Origin: Micromonospora sp. WMMD961
Lineage (GTDB): Bacteria > Actinomycetota > Actinomycetes > Mycobacteriales > Micromonosporaceae
NCBI RefSeq assembly: GCF_029626145.1
Contig: NZ_JARUBJ010000002.1
Span: 1,084,501-1,148,500 of the forward strand
Direction: 5' to 3'
Length of the DNA: 64,000 nt
Shown here: positions 43,293 to 51,737 of the stretch, piece by piece
Numbering within the stretch: the first letter of the stretch is position 1
How the letters are laid out: each line of letters starts with the position of its first letter
Program-made: the position numbers and the translations under genes
The notes under the pieces: generated by a model
The model's database searches: none
The model's input: the letters and a program-made list of their open reading frames with translations, nothing else
Told to the model about the DNA's origin: nothing

Positions 43293-44258
43293 TTACCGGG
43301 GTGCGACCGGCTTCACCAGCTTCGCGGCGAGGCGTTCCGGCTTCGGCCAGCGCACCTGCGTCGCCGCGCCGACCTTCTCGAACAGCCAGATCACCCGGGC
43401 GGAGATGTCCACCTGGCCACGCAGGACGCCGTGCCGTGCGCTGGTCGGGTCGGCGTGGTGCAGGTTGTGCCAGCTCTCGCCGAACGACAGGATCGCCAGC
43501 GGCCAGAAGTTCGACGCGCGGTCGCCCTGACGCATCGCGAAGGGCCGCTCGCCGTAGACGTGGCAGACCGAGTTGATCGCCCAGGTGACGTGGTGCAGCA
43601 GGCCGATCCGGACCAGCCCGGCCCAGAAGAACGCGGTCAGCGCGCCCTGCCACGACCAGGTCACCAGGCCGCCGATCAGCGCCGGGCCGAGCAGTGAGAC
43701 GGCCACCAGCGCGGGGAAGAGGCGGTCGACCCGGCTGATGTCACGGTCGGCGATCAGGTCTGGTGCGAAACGCTCGCGGTTGGACAGTTCGCGGCGGAAC
43801 AGCCAGCCCACGTGCGCGTGGAACAGGCCCCGGCTCAACGCCCAGAAGCTGGTGCCGAAGCGCCACGGGGAGTGCGGGTCGCCCTCCAGGTCGGAGAACG
43901 CGTGGTGCCGGCGGTGGTCGGCGACCCACTGGATGATTTCGCCCTGCACCGCCAGCGAACCCGCGACCGCCAGCGTCACCCGTAGCCACCGCTTGGCCTT
44001 GAACGAGCCGTGCGTGAAGTAGCGGTGGAAGCCGACGGTGATGCCGAGCCCGGAGACGACGTACCAGACCAGGCCGATGATCACGTCGGTCCAGCCGAGC
44101 CAGCCGCCCCAGGCAACCGGCACGGCGACCAGCAGGGCGACGAAGGGGATCACCACGAAGGCCCACAGTGCGGCCAGGATGCCGGGGGACTGGCTGCCGT
44201 CGGTGAGGGGCTTGGGGCCCGGTGCGGCGGGGTTGGGATCGAGCAGGGCAGTGGACAT
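43293..44258 (-). CDS. fatty-acid (acyl-CoA) desaturase
   Basis: Integral membrane non-heme di-iron desaturase of 321 residues, delta-9 type, introducing a double bond into acyl chains. Three histidine boxes are intact: HRYFTH, HRRHH and HNLHH. About four membrane helices. ATG 44258 (MSTALLDPN) is preferred to 44288. Oxygen and an electron donor are needed; no ferredoxin reductase is adjacent. The promoter carries two overlapping palindromes (44289-44326). Confidence 0.92.
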   Translation of the reverse strand: MSTALLDPNPAAPGPKPLTDGSQSPGILAALWAFVVIPFVALLVAVPVAWGGWLGWTDVIIGLVWYVVSGLGITVGFHRYFTHGSFKAKRWLRVTLAVAGSLAVQGEIIQWVADHRRHHAFSDLEGDPHSPWRFGTSFWALSRGLFHAHVGWLFRRELSNRERFAPDLIADRDISRVDRLFPALVAVSLLGPALIGGLVTWSWQGALTAFFWAGLVRIGLLHHVTWAINSVCHVYGERPFAMRQGDRASNFWPLAILSFGESWHNLHHADPTSARHGVLRGQVDISARVIWLFEKVGAATQVRWPKPERLAAKLVKPVAPR

Positions 44259-44288
44259 GGGACCTCGCAGGGGGATGGTGACGATCAC

Positions 44289-44326
44289 TAAGTTACGCCT
44301 ACGTCACCGTAACTTACGGCACCGTA
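44289..44326 (-). promoter_or_regulatory. candidate operators of the desaturase promoter
   Basis: TAAGTTACG (44289-44297) and CGTAACTTA (44308-44316) form a 9-base inverted repeat with a 10-base spacer; TACGG-CA-CCGTA (44315-44326) is a second palindrome sharing two bases with it. They lie 31-68 bases upstream of the desaturase start, as expected for a TetR-type operator. Confidence 0.55.
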
Positions 44327-44368
44327 GATCGCACGGGAATGTTCGGACAGAGTGTCGTACGTCAGTCC

Positions 44369-44374
44369 TAAAAT
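44369..44374 (+). promoter_or_regulatory. possible leaderless -10 element
   Basis: TAAAAT lies 7 bases before ATG 44382, so transcription would begin at or near the start codon, as in leaderless actinobacterial mRNAs. Confidence 0.4.
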
Positions 44375-44381
44375 GCTGTTC

Positions 44382-45231
44382 ATGACTGATTCTCTGGCCG
44401 CTGAAGTGCGTCGGTTACGCACCGAGGAGCAGTTGTCCGTCCGCCAGATCCAAGCCCGGACCGGCATCGGCAAAGATCGTGCGCGCGATGCTGCGCGGGG
44501 TTCCTCCGCCGGCCCGGCCCCGGCGACCGAATGCGAAGGACGAGTTGCGTGATCAGGCTGAGCGCCTGCGGCTCGGTGGCCTGTCGATTCCGGTTATCGC
44601 CGAGCGACTGGGGATCAGTCGGTCCACCGCATACCTGTGGCTGCGCCACCTTCCACTCGACGCGAACAGTGCGGCGGCTCTGGTTCGGCGCAGAGCGCAT
44701 TCGAAGGCCATGGCCGACGCCCGATGGTCAGCTCACCGGGAGGCGCGGGATGCCGCGCGGCAGGAGACGATCGAGGCAGCTGCTGCCTGGGTGAAGCAGC
44801 TGCGCTACCGAGAGCTAATCACGGTCGGTGCGGCGATCTACTGGGCCGAGGGTGCCAAGGCCAAGCCGTGGCGCCCCAACGACTGTCGAGTCCGGTTCGT
44901 CAACAGCGACCCGATGCTCATCGGTCTTTTCCTCCGCTTCACAGAGGCGATGGGGGTGGACAAGCGGACCTTGCGGTACCGCGTCAGCATTCACGAGTCA
45001 GCCGACCCGGCGGCCCCGGCCTGTTGGTGGGCCGAGCAGGTCGGCGTGTCGGTCGACGAGTTCCAGCCCACCGCGCTCAAGCGTCACAACCCGGGCACCA
45101 ACCGACACAACACCGGGATCGATTACCGGGGGTGCCTCGTGGTTGAGGTGCCCAAGTCGACGCGGCTCTACTGGAAGATCGAAGGGATCATGAAGGGGAT
45201 GAGTGATGGCGTGGCGGCGGATGAGCGCTAA
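44382..45231 (+). pseudogene. frameshifted HTH protein with homing-endonuclease-like C-terminus
   Basis: Two overlapping frames make one protein. ATG 44382 reads MTDSLAAEVRRLRTEEQLSV ... TGIGKDR then runs out of frame. From 44479 another frame continues as RAMLRGVPPP ... RRPNAKDELRDQAERLR. One extra base near 44,479 would restore GKDRVRAMLRG. The joined product has two helix-turn-helices (RQIQARTGIGKDRVRAML; IPVIAERLGISRSTAYLW) and a C-terminal part (AAIYWAEGAKAKPW, VRFVNSDPMLIGLFLRF, KRHNPGTNRHN) like LAGLIDADG-type endonucleases. It sits 50 bases from tRNA-Gln. Confidence 0.6.
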
Positions 45232-45281
45232 GGTGTAGCCGCAGGATGTCATCCTGAGGCGACGGTGTTCCGACGTCGTGA

Positions 45282-45353
45282 TCGGCCGTGGTGAAATTGG
45301 CATCACCCAAGATTTTGGCTCTTGAGTTTCAGGTTCGAACCCTGGCGGCCGAG
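45282..45353 (+). tRNA. tRNA-Gln (anticodon TTG)
   Basis: Acceptor TCGGCCG/CGGCCGA, anticodon stem CAAGA/TCTTG with loop TTTTGGC (anticodon TTG, reading CAA), and T-arm with loop TTCGAAC. Discriminator G at 45353; CCA is not encoded in full. Total 72 bases, normal for tRNA-Gln. Lies 103 bases upstream of glmU. Confidence 0.92.
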
Positions 45354-45455
45354 CAGCTAGTCAACAACCTCTGGGCGGGGGTATCGGACAATCCTCCCAC
45401 TCCGGCTGGTTAGCATGGCCGCGAGAGTGTCCGCCGTCCCGACGGGAGCCACGTC

Positions 45456-47027
45456 GTGCCCCAGCCCCACCTTCGTACCGTCGTCGTGCTCGCCGCCGGT
45501 GAGGGCAAGCGGATGAAGTCGACACTGCCCAAGGTGCTGCACCCGTTGCTCGGCCGGACGCTGCTCGGTCACGTGCTGAGCGCCGCCGCGCCGCTTGCCG
45601 CGGATCGCACAGTCGTCGTCGTCGGGCACGGCGCCGACCAGGTCCGGGGGCACCTGTCCGAGGTCGCACCGCACGCCACGCCGGTGCTCCAGGCCGAGCA
45701 GCTCGGCACCGGCCACGCCGTACGGATCGCGCTGGACGCCGTCCCGGACGGGGACGGCACCGTCGTGGTGATCAACGGGGACGTGCCACTGCTGCGACCC
45801 GAGACGGTGGGCGCGCTGGTGACCGCGCACGAGGAAGCCGCCGCGGCGGCCACCGTGCTCGCCGCCGAGGTGCCCGACCCGACCGGGCTCGGCCGGATCG
45901 TCCGGGACGCCGACGGCCGCCTGGAGCAGATCGTCGAGGAACGCGACGCCGACGCGACGCAGCGGGCGATCCGGGAGATCAACGCCGGCATCTACGCCTT
46001 CGACGCGGCCCGTCTGCGCGACGCGCTGGGAAAGCTCTCCACCGACAACGACCAGGGCGAGGAGTACCTGACCGACGTCTTCGGTCTGCTCCGCTCGGCC
46101 GGTGAGCCGGTGGCGGTGCACGTCGCCGCGGACCATGTCGAGACGTTGGGCTGCAACGACCGGGTGGAGCTGGCGACGCTGCGTCGGCTGCTGCGCGACC
46201 GCATCAACGAGGCGTGGATGCGCACCGGGGTGAGCCTGCTCGACCCGGCGACCACCTGGATCGACGTGACAGTGGCCCTGGACCGCGACGCGGTGGTCGA
46301 CCAGAACACCCAGCTGCGCGGTGCCACAGTGGTCGGCGCGGGCGCGCTGATCGGGCCGGACGTCACGCTCGTCGACACGGTCGTCGGCCCCGCCGCCTCG
46401 GTGGTCCGCAGCCACGCCGTCGGCGCCGAGGTGGGCGCGGGTGCCACCGTCGGGCCGTACGCGTACCTGCGGCCGGCCGCGCGGCTGGCCGACAGGGCGA
46501 AGGTCGGCACGTTCGTCGAGGTGAAGAACACGCAGATCGGCGCGGGCTCCAAGGTGCCACACCTGACGTACGTGGGTGACGCGACGATCGGCGAGCACAC
46601 CAACATCGGTGCGGCGTCGGTGTTCGTGAACTACGACGGGGTGAACAAGCACCACACGGTGATCGGCAGCCACGCCCGCACCGGGGCGGACAACATGTTC
46701 GTGGCACCCGTCGAGGTGGGTGACGGGGCGTACACGGCGGCCGGTTCGGTGATCGTCGACGACGTGCCGCCGGGGGCGATGGGTGTCGCGCGGGCGCGCC
46801 AGCGCAACATCGAGGGCTGGGTGGTGAAGCGCCGCGCCGGCACGGCGGCGGCCGAGGCGGCACAGCGCGCCGGCGAGCGATCCGGCGACGCGAAGGGTGC
46901 GCAGGGATCTGGCGACGCGAAGGGTGCGTCGGTGACACCCGGCACCGCAAGCGACAGTGAGGCAATGCACGGGGTGACCGAGACGGTGGGCGGCGCGTCC
47001 GGCCCGGGAGATACTGCAACCGAATAG
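45456..47027 (+). CDS. glmU: bifunctional UDP-GlcNAc pyrophosphorylase/acetyltransferase
   Basis: Acetylates glucosamine-1-phosphate and uridylates it to UDP-GlcNAc, the peptidoglycan precursor. The 523-residue protein has the pyrophosphorylase motif VLAAGEGKRMKSTLPKVLH and, in the C-terminal half, a left-handed beta-helix of hexapeptide repeats (GAGALIGPDVTLVDT; YTAAGSVIVDD). A disordered Gly/Ala/Ser tail of about 60 residues ends it. GTG 45456 is the start. Coupled with prs 58 bases downstream. Confidence 0.96.
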   Translation: MPQPHLRTVVVLAAGEGKRMKSTLPKVLHPLLGRTLLGHVLSAAAPLAADRTVVVVGHGADQVRGHLSEVAPHATPVLQAEQLGTGHAVRIALDAVPDGDGTVVVINGDVPLLRPETVGALVTAHEEAAAAATVLAAEVPDPTGLGRIVRDADGRLEQIVEERDADATQRAIREINAGIYAFDAARLRDALGKLSTDNDQGEEYLTDVFGLLRSAGEPVAVHVAADHVETLGCNDRVELATLRRLLRDRINEAWMRTGVSLLDPATTWIDVTVALDRDAVVDQNTQLRGATVVGAGALIGPDVTLVDTVVGPAASVVRSHAVGAEVGAGATVGPYAYLRPAARLADRAKVGTFVEVKNTQIGAGSKVPHLTYVGDATIGEHTNIGAASVFVNYDGVNKHHTVIGSHARTGADNMFVAPVEVGDGAYTAAGSVIVDDVPPGAMGVARARQRNIEGWVVKRRAGTAAAEAAQRAGERSGDAKGAQGSGDAKGASVTPGTASDSEAMHGVTETVGGASGPGDTATE

Positions 47028-47085
47028 TCCCTGACCCACCACCACCGGGTCGGGTACCGCCGACAAAACGGGAGCAGACGGGCCC

Positions 47086-48066
47086 ATGGGCAGCATCGTC
47101 GCCGAAAACCGCAAAAGCCTGATGCTCTTTTCCGGACGTGGCTTTCCGGAGTTGGCCAAGGAGATCGGCGAGGTGCTCGGCGTGGCGCCGACCCCGGCCG
47201 ACGCGTACGAGTTCGCCAACGGCGAGATCTTCGTACGGTTCAAGGACTCGGTGCGTGGTTCGGACGCCTTCGTGGTGCAGTCCGTCACGCACGGGGTGAA
47301 CACCTGGGTCATGGAGACCCTGATCATGGTGGACGCGCTGAAGCGGGGGTCGGCGAAGCGGATCACCGTGGTGCTGCCGTTCTACCCGTACGCCCGGCAG
47401 GACAAGAAGCACCGGGGTCGGGAGCCGATCTCGGCCCGCCTGGTGGCGGACCTGTTGAAGACCGCCGGCGCGAACCGCATCCTCACCGTCGACCTGCACA
47501 CCGCGCAGATCCAGGGCTTCTTCGACGGCCCGGTGGATCACCTCTTCGCCATGGACATCCTGGCCGAGTACGTGGAGCACAAGTACGCCGGCCGGCCGAT
47601 GACCGTGGTGGCACCGGACTCGGGCCGAGTGCGGGTGGCCGAGCGGTGGACCGACCGGCTGGGTGGTTGTCCGCTGGCGTTCATCCACAAGACCCGGGAC
47701 CCGATGAAGCCCAACCAGGTCGTGGCGAACCGCGTGGTCGGCGAGGTGGAGGGTCGGGTCTGCCTGATCGTCGACGACATGATCGACACCGGTGGCACGA
47801 TCGCCAAGGCCGCGGACATCCTCAAGGAGTCGGGAGCGGCGGAGATCGTGGTCGCCTCCACCCACGCGCTGCTGTCCGACCCGGCCACCGAGCGGCTGAA
47901 GAACAGCTCGATCAGCGAGATCGTGGTGACGAACACGTTGCCGCTCCCGCCGGAGAAGCAGTTGGACAAGCTGACCGTGCTGTCGATCGCGCCGCTGCTG
48001 GCGCGGGCGATCCGGGAGGTCTTCGACGACGGTTCGGTGACCACCCTCTTCGGCGGCCTGAGCTGA
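47086..48066 (+). CDS. prs: ribose-phosphate pyrophosphokinase
   Basis: Makes PRPP from ribose-5-phosphate and ATP for nucleotide, His and Trp synthesis. The 326-residue enzyme has FRFKDSVRG-like substrate regions (NGEIFVRFKDSVRGSDAFVV), DLHTAQIQGFFDGPVDHL and the PRPP loop VDDMIDTGGTIAKAADIL. ATG 47086 is the start. Follows glmU, as in other actinobacteria. Confidence 0.97.
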   Translation: MGSIVAENRKSLMLFSGRGFPELAKEIGEVLGVAPTPADAYEFANGEIFVRFKDSVRGSDAFVVQSVTHGVNTWVMETLIMVDALKRGSAKRITVVLPFYPYARQDKKHRGREPISARLVADLLKTAGANRILTVDLHTAQIQGFFDGPVDHLFAMDILAEYVEHKYAGRPMTVVAPDSGRVRVAERWTDRLGGCPLAFIHKTRDPMKPNQVVANRVVGEVEGRVCLIVDDMIDTGGTIAKAADILKESGAAEIVVASTHALLSDPATERLKNSSISEIVVTNTLPLPPEKQLDKLTVLSIAPLLARAIREVFDDGSVTTLFGGLS

Positions 48067-48401
48067 TCATCTAGCCCCGTTTCCGCCACTCGGCATTCCG
48101 GTGGGGGCGGGGCTGTCAAACTGGTGGAAACGGGGCCGGCGCGCTGGTGGGGAGCACCACCGACGCGCCGGTCTGGAGCCGTGATCGGGGACTGCCGGAA
48201 ACCCTGGAAACAGCTCGGGTAGACTGGTGCGGTTGCCACGGCGAGGGTGCCCGGCGGGCCGCTGAAAAGCGCCGCACGGAGGCACCGTCATCGACGCGGT
48301 GCTCCGGGCAGTCGTTCATGACGCATGAGCCCCAGCGAGCCCCTCGCCCCAGCACCGCCAGACGACAAGCCGCCGCAGCGAAAAGCATCAGGAGTTTCCC
48401 C
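48067..48401. other. intergenic leader of rplY (335 bases)
   Basis: After prs, AGCCCCG (48073-48079) and CGGGGCT (48108-48114) form the base of an imperfect terminator hairpin. From about 48,190 to the rplY start the region is transcribed leader-like sequence rich in short inverted segments but with no recognised riboswitch. AGGAG 48390-48394 is the rplY Shine-Dalgarno. Confidence 0.5.
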
Positions 48402-49100
48402 GTGTCCGAGGTAAAGATCAGCGCCGAGCCCCGCACCGAGTTCGGCAAGGGTGGTGCCCGCCGTACCCGCCGGGCCGGCAAGGTGCCCGCCGTGCTGTAC
48501 GGCCACGGCGAGAAGCCCAAGCACATCGCGCTGCCGTCGCGGGAGTTCGCCGCGGCGATCCGCAAGGGCGGTGCCAACCAGCTCTTCGCGATCGACATCA
48601 CCGACGGCACCCAGGTGCTGGCGCTGCCGAAGGCGATCCAGCGTGACCCGATCCGGGACACCTTCGAGCACGTCGACCTGATCCTGGTCCGCCGGGGCGA
48701 GAAGGTCACCGTCGAGGTTCCGATCCAGCTGACCGGCGAGGCCGCGCGGGACACCCTGATCGTCCACGACCACGACACCCTCTCGGTGACCGCCGACGCC
48801 ACCAAGGTTCCGGACCACCTCGAGGCCTCGATCGAGGGCCTGGAGGCGGGCAGCCAGGTGACCGCCGGTGACGTCGAGCTGCCGGCCGGCGTCGAGCTGG
48901 CCGCCGACTCGGAGCTGACCGTCGCGTCGGTGACCGCCGCCCCCACCGCCGAGCAGCTCGAGGCGACGCTGCCCGAGACCGAGGTGGCCACCGACGAGGC
49001 CGAGGCCGAGGTCGGCGAGGCCACCGAGGGCTCCGAGGGCGCGGACGCCGCTCCGGCCGCCGAGGGCGACGAGAACACCGAGGCGCGCACCGAGGCCTGA
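48402..49100 (+). CDS. rplY: 50S ribosomal protein L25/general stress protein Ctc
   Basis: Binds 5S rRNA in the large subunit. The 232-residue protein has the L25 domain (residues 1-95: RTEFGKGGARRTRRAGKVPAVLYG) and the Ctc C-terminal beta domain, then an acidic tail. GTG 48402 has AGGAG 7 bases upstream. Longer frame upstream is the leader. Followed by pth. Confidence 0.94.
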   Translation: MSEVKISAEPRTEFGKGGARRTRRAGKVPAVLYGHGEKPKHIALPSREFAAAIRKGGANQLFAIDITDGTQVLALPKAIQRDPIRDTFEHVDLILVRRGEKVTVEVPIQLTGEAARDTLIVHDHDTLSVTADATKVPDHLEASIEGLEAGSQVTAGDVELPAGVELAADSELTVASVTAAPTAEQLEATLPETEVATDEAEAEVGEATEGSEGADAAPAAEGDENTEARTEA

Positions 49101-49193
49101 TCGGTTCGTACTCTGCGACAGGCGTCCCCGGATGGTCGGGGGCGCCTGTCGGCGTATCGGGAGTCGGTGGATGGGCGTCGGGAGGGACAGGTC

Positions 49194-49784
49194 GTGACGG
49201 ACGAGGCGGGGCCGTGGCTGGTGATCGGCCTGGGAAACCCCGGTCGGGAGTACGCCGGGAACCGGCACAACGTCGGCTTCATGGTGGCCGACCTGCTGGC
49301 CGGGCGGGTTGGTGCCCGGTTCGGGCGGCACAAACGGGCGGTGGCCGAGGTGGCCGAGGCGCGGCTGGGGTTCGGTGGACCGAAGCTGGTGCTGGTGAAG
49401 CCACTGACGTACATGAACCTGTCCGGCGGGCCGGTGGCGGCCCTGGCGCAGTTCTACAAGGTGCCGGCGGCCCAGGTGATCGCGGTGCACGACGAACTGG
49501 ACATCGGGTTCGGCCAGGTGCGGGTGAAGTTCGGCGGCGGCGAGGGTGGGCACAACGGCCTGCGGTCGATGTCGAAGTCGCTGGGCACGAAGGACTACGC
49601 CCGGGTGCGGTTCGGCGTCGGTCGACCGCCGGGACGGCAGGACCCCGCGGATTACGTGCTGTCGGATTTCGGCGCGGCAGAGCGTAAGGAGCTGGATTTC
49701 CTGGTGGACCGGGCCGCCGACGTGGTGGAGTCGGTGATCGTCAAGGGCGTGGAGCCGACGCAGAACCTCTACCACGGCGGCTGA
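49194..49784 (+). CDS. pth: peptidyl-tRNA hydrolase
   Basis: Releases tRNA from peptidyl-tRNA. 196 residues; the catalytic His of NRHNVGFMVADLLA, the substrate-binding KPLTYMNLSG, and HDELDIGFGQVRVKFGGGEGGHNGLRSM are intact. GTG 49194 lies 7 bases after GGGAGGG 49180-49186; ATG 49167 is rejected. It follows rplY as in many actinobacteria. Confidence 0.95.
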   Translation: MTDEAGPWLVIGLGNPGREYAGNRHNVGFMVADLLAGRVGARFGRHKRAVAEVAEARLGFGGPKLVLVKPLTYMNLSGGPVAALAQFYKVPAAQVIAVHDELDIGFGQVRVKFGGGEGGHNGLRSMSKSLGTKDYARVRFGVGRPPGRQDPADYVLSDFGAAERKELDFLVDRAADVVESVIVKGVEPTQNLYHGG

Positions 49785-49919
49785 GCCGGGCGAGGCGTAC
49801 CGGATCGGAAACGGTGGGCCGGTAGTCTGCGCCTTTCGGCGTGCCGCGACCGGCGACGCGGGTCGCGACGAATCGGCCTGTGCGGGCACGGCCCGCGGCG
49901 AGGCGACGGGAGCGGGCAG

Positions 49920-50750
49920 ATGGGCAGTCCTCCGATGATCGATGGCGCGTTCGCCCGATGGCTGGCGTCCCGGGCCGGGCAGGCGTTGCTCGACCTGCGC
50001 ACGGAGATGGGTTTCGCGGACACCGGCGCGCTGAAGTCGGCCGGGGACAAGGTGTCGCACGACCTGATCCGCACGGAGTTGGCGAAGTGGCGACCGGGCG
50101 ACGCGGTGCTCTCCGAGGAGGACGAGGGATCGCGGCTGGCCTGGGCAGCGGAGGTGAACACCGGGGCGGTGTCGCGGCTGACCGCGGACCGGGTGTGGAT
50201 CATCGACCCGTTGGACGGCACCCGCGAGTTCTCCGAGGAGGGCCGCTCGGACTGGGCGGTGCACGTGGCGCTCTGGGCGCGTAGCGCGCCGAGCCCGCAC
50301 GGGCTGGTCGCCGGGGCGGTGGGGCTACCGGCGCAGCACCGGGTGCTGGGCACGGACTACCCGCCGGCGTACCCGCCGATGACGGTGGAGGCGGCGACGG
50401 CCGGCGAGCGGAAGATCCGCCTGGCGGCGAGCCGGAGCCGGCCGCCGGTCTTCCTCACCGACCTGGCCGAGGACGTCGGGGCGCACCTGGTGCCGATGGG
50501 CTCGGCCGGAGCGAAGATCGCCGCCGTGGTCACCGGTGAGGTGGACGCGTACATCCACGCCGGTGGGCAGTACGAGTGGGACTCGGCTGCCCCGGTCGCT
50601 GTGGCGACGGCCACCGGACTGCACGCTTCCCGGATCGACGGATCTGCGCTGAGATACAACGAGGCGGATCCACGCCTGCCGGACCTGCTGGTCTGCCGCA
50701 AGGATCTCGCCACCCGGTTGCTTGCAGCGCTGCAGCGACATTCCGGGTAG
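49920..50750 (+). CDS. cysQ: 3'(2'),5'-bisphosphate nucleotidase CysQ
   Basis: Hydrolyses adenosine 3',5'-bisphosphate (PAP), a by-product of sulfate assimilation, to AMP. The 276-residue inositol-monophosphatase fold has VLSEEDEGSR, WIIDPLDGTREFSEEGR (metal ligands), and GGQYEWDSAAPVAVA at the second site. ATG 49920 has GGGAG upstream. Next to cysD/cysN, which fits the pathway. Confidence 0.92.
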   Translation: MGSPPMIDGAFARWLASRAGQALLDLRTEMGFADTGALKSAGDKVSHDLIRTELAKWRPGDAVLSEEDEGSRLAWAAEVNTGAVSRLTADRVWIIDPLDGTREFSEEGRSDWAVHVALWARSAPSPHGLVAGAVGLPAQHRVLGTDYPPAYPPMTVEAATAGERKIRLAASRSRPPVFLTDLAEDVGAHLVPMGSAGAKIAAVVTGEVDAYIHAGGQYEWDSAAPVAVATATGLHASRIDGSALRYNEADPRLPDLLVCRKDLATRLLAALQRHSG

Positions 50751-50825
50751 CCTGAGCGCACTTTCTTGACATGCCCGACCGGAAAGGTCTGGAAATCGGA
50801 TGATCGAGCGAATCGAGTCGGTGTC

Positions 50826-51737
50826 ATGACCACCCCGGCGGCGTACCGGGTCTCCCACCTGGACGCCCTGGAGGCGGAGAGCATCTTCGTGATGCGCGAG
50901 GTGGTCGCCGAGATGGAACGCCCGGTGCTGCTCTTCTCCGGCGGCAAGGACTCGATCGTCATGCTGCGGCTGGCGCAGAAGGCGTTCGCCCCGGCCAACA
51001 TCCCCTTCCCCGTCATGCACGTCGACACCGGGCACAACTTCCCCGAGGTCCTGGAATACCGCGACCAGCGAGTCGCCGAGCTGGGGTTGCAGCTCGTGAT
51101 CGCGAGCGTGCCGGAGGCTCTGGCGAGCGGGATGGTCCGGGAGTCCGGCGACGGCATGCGCAACCGGATCCAGACGCCGGTGCTGTTGGACGCGGTGGAG
51201 AAGCACCGCTTCGACGCGCTCTTCGGTGGGGCCCGCCGAGACGAGGAGAAGGCCCGCGCGAAGGAGCGGGTCTTCAGCTTCCGCGACGAGTTCGGCCAGT
51301 GGGACCCGAAGAACCAGCGGCCGGAGCTGTGGTCGCTGTACAACGGCCGGCACCACCCGGGCGAGTCGATTCGGGTCTTCCCGCTGTCCAACTGGACCGA
51401 GCTGGACGTCTGGCACTACATCGCCAGCGAACGCATCCCGCTGCCCTCGATCTACTACGCGCACGAGCGTGAGGTGGTCGAGCGGGACGGCATGCTGTAC
51501 GCCGTCAACGAGTTCTTCCGCCCTCGGGCGGGCGAGGAGCGGTTCAAGGAGCAGGTGCGCTACCGCACCGTCGGCGACGCCTCCTGCACCGCCGCGGTCC
51601 GTTCCGACGCGGACACCGTGGAGAAGGTCATCGAGGAGGTGGCGGCCACCCGGATCACCGAGCGCGGCGCGACCCGTGGTGACGACCGGGTCAGCGAGGC
51701 TGCCATGGAGGACCGCAAGCGGGAGGGCTACTTCTGA
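50826..51737 (+). CDS. cysD: sulfate adenylyltransferase subunit 2
   Basis: Forms APS from sulfate and ATP together with the CysN GTPase. The 303-residue protein has the PP-loop LFSGGKDSIVML, HVDTGHNFPEVLEYRD and FSFRDEFGQWDPKNQRPELW blocks. ATG 50826 is the start; its stop overlaps the cysN ATG (TGATG), so the two are translationally coupled. Confidence 0.96.
   Translation: MTTPAAYRVSHLDALEAESIFVMREVVAEMERPVLLFSGGKDSIVMLRLAQKAFAPANIPFPVMHVDTGHNFPEVLEYRDQRVAELGLQLVIASVPEALASGMVRESGDGMRNRIQTPVLLDAVEKHRFDALFGGARRDEEKARAKERVFSFRDEFGQWDPKNQRPELWSLYNGRHHPGESIRVFPLSNWTELDVWHYIASERIPLPSIYYAHEREVVERDGMLYAVNEFFRPRAGEERFKEQVRYRTVGDASCTAAVRSDADTVEKVIEEVAATRITERGATRGDDRVSEAAMEDRKREGYF

Noticed and set aside
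50760..50825. TTGACA promoter upstream of cysD
   Set aside because: TTGACA is present at 50766-50771, but no acceptable -10 at 17 bases (CTGGAA); support is insufficient.
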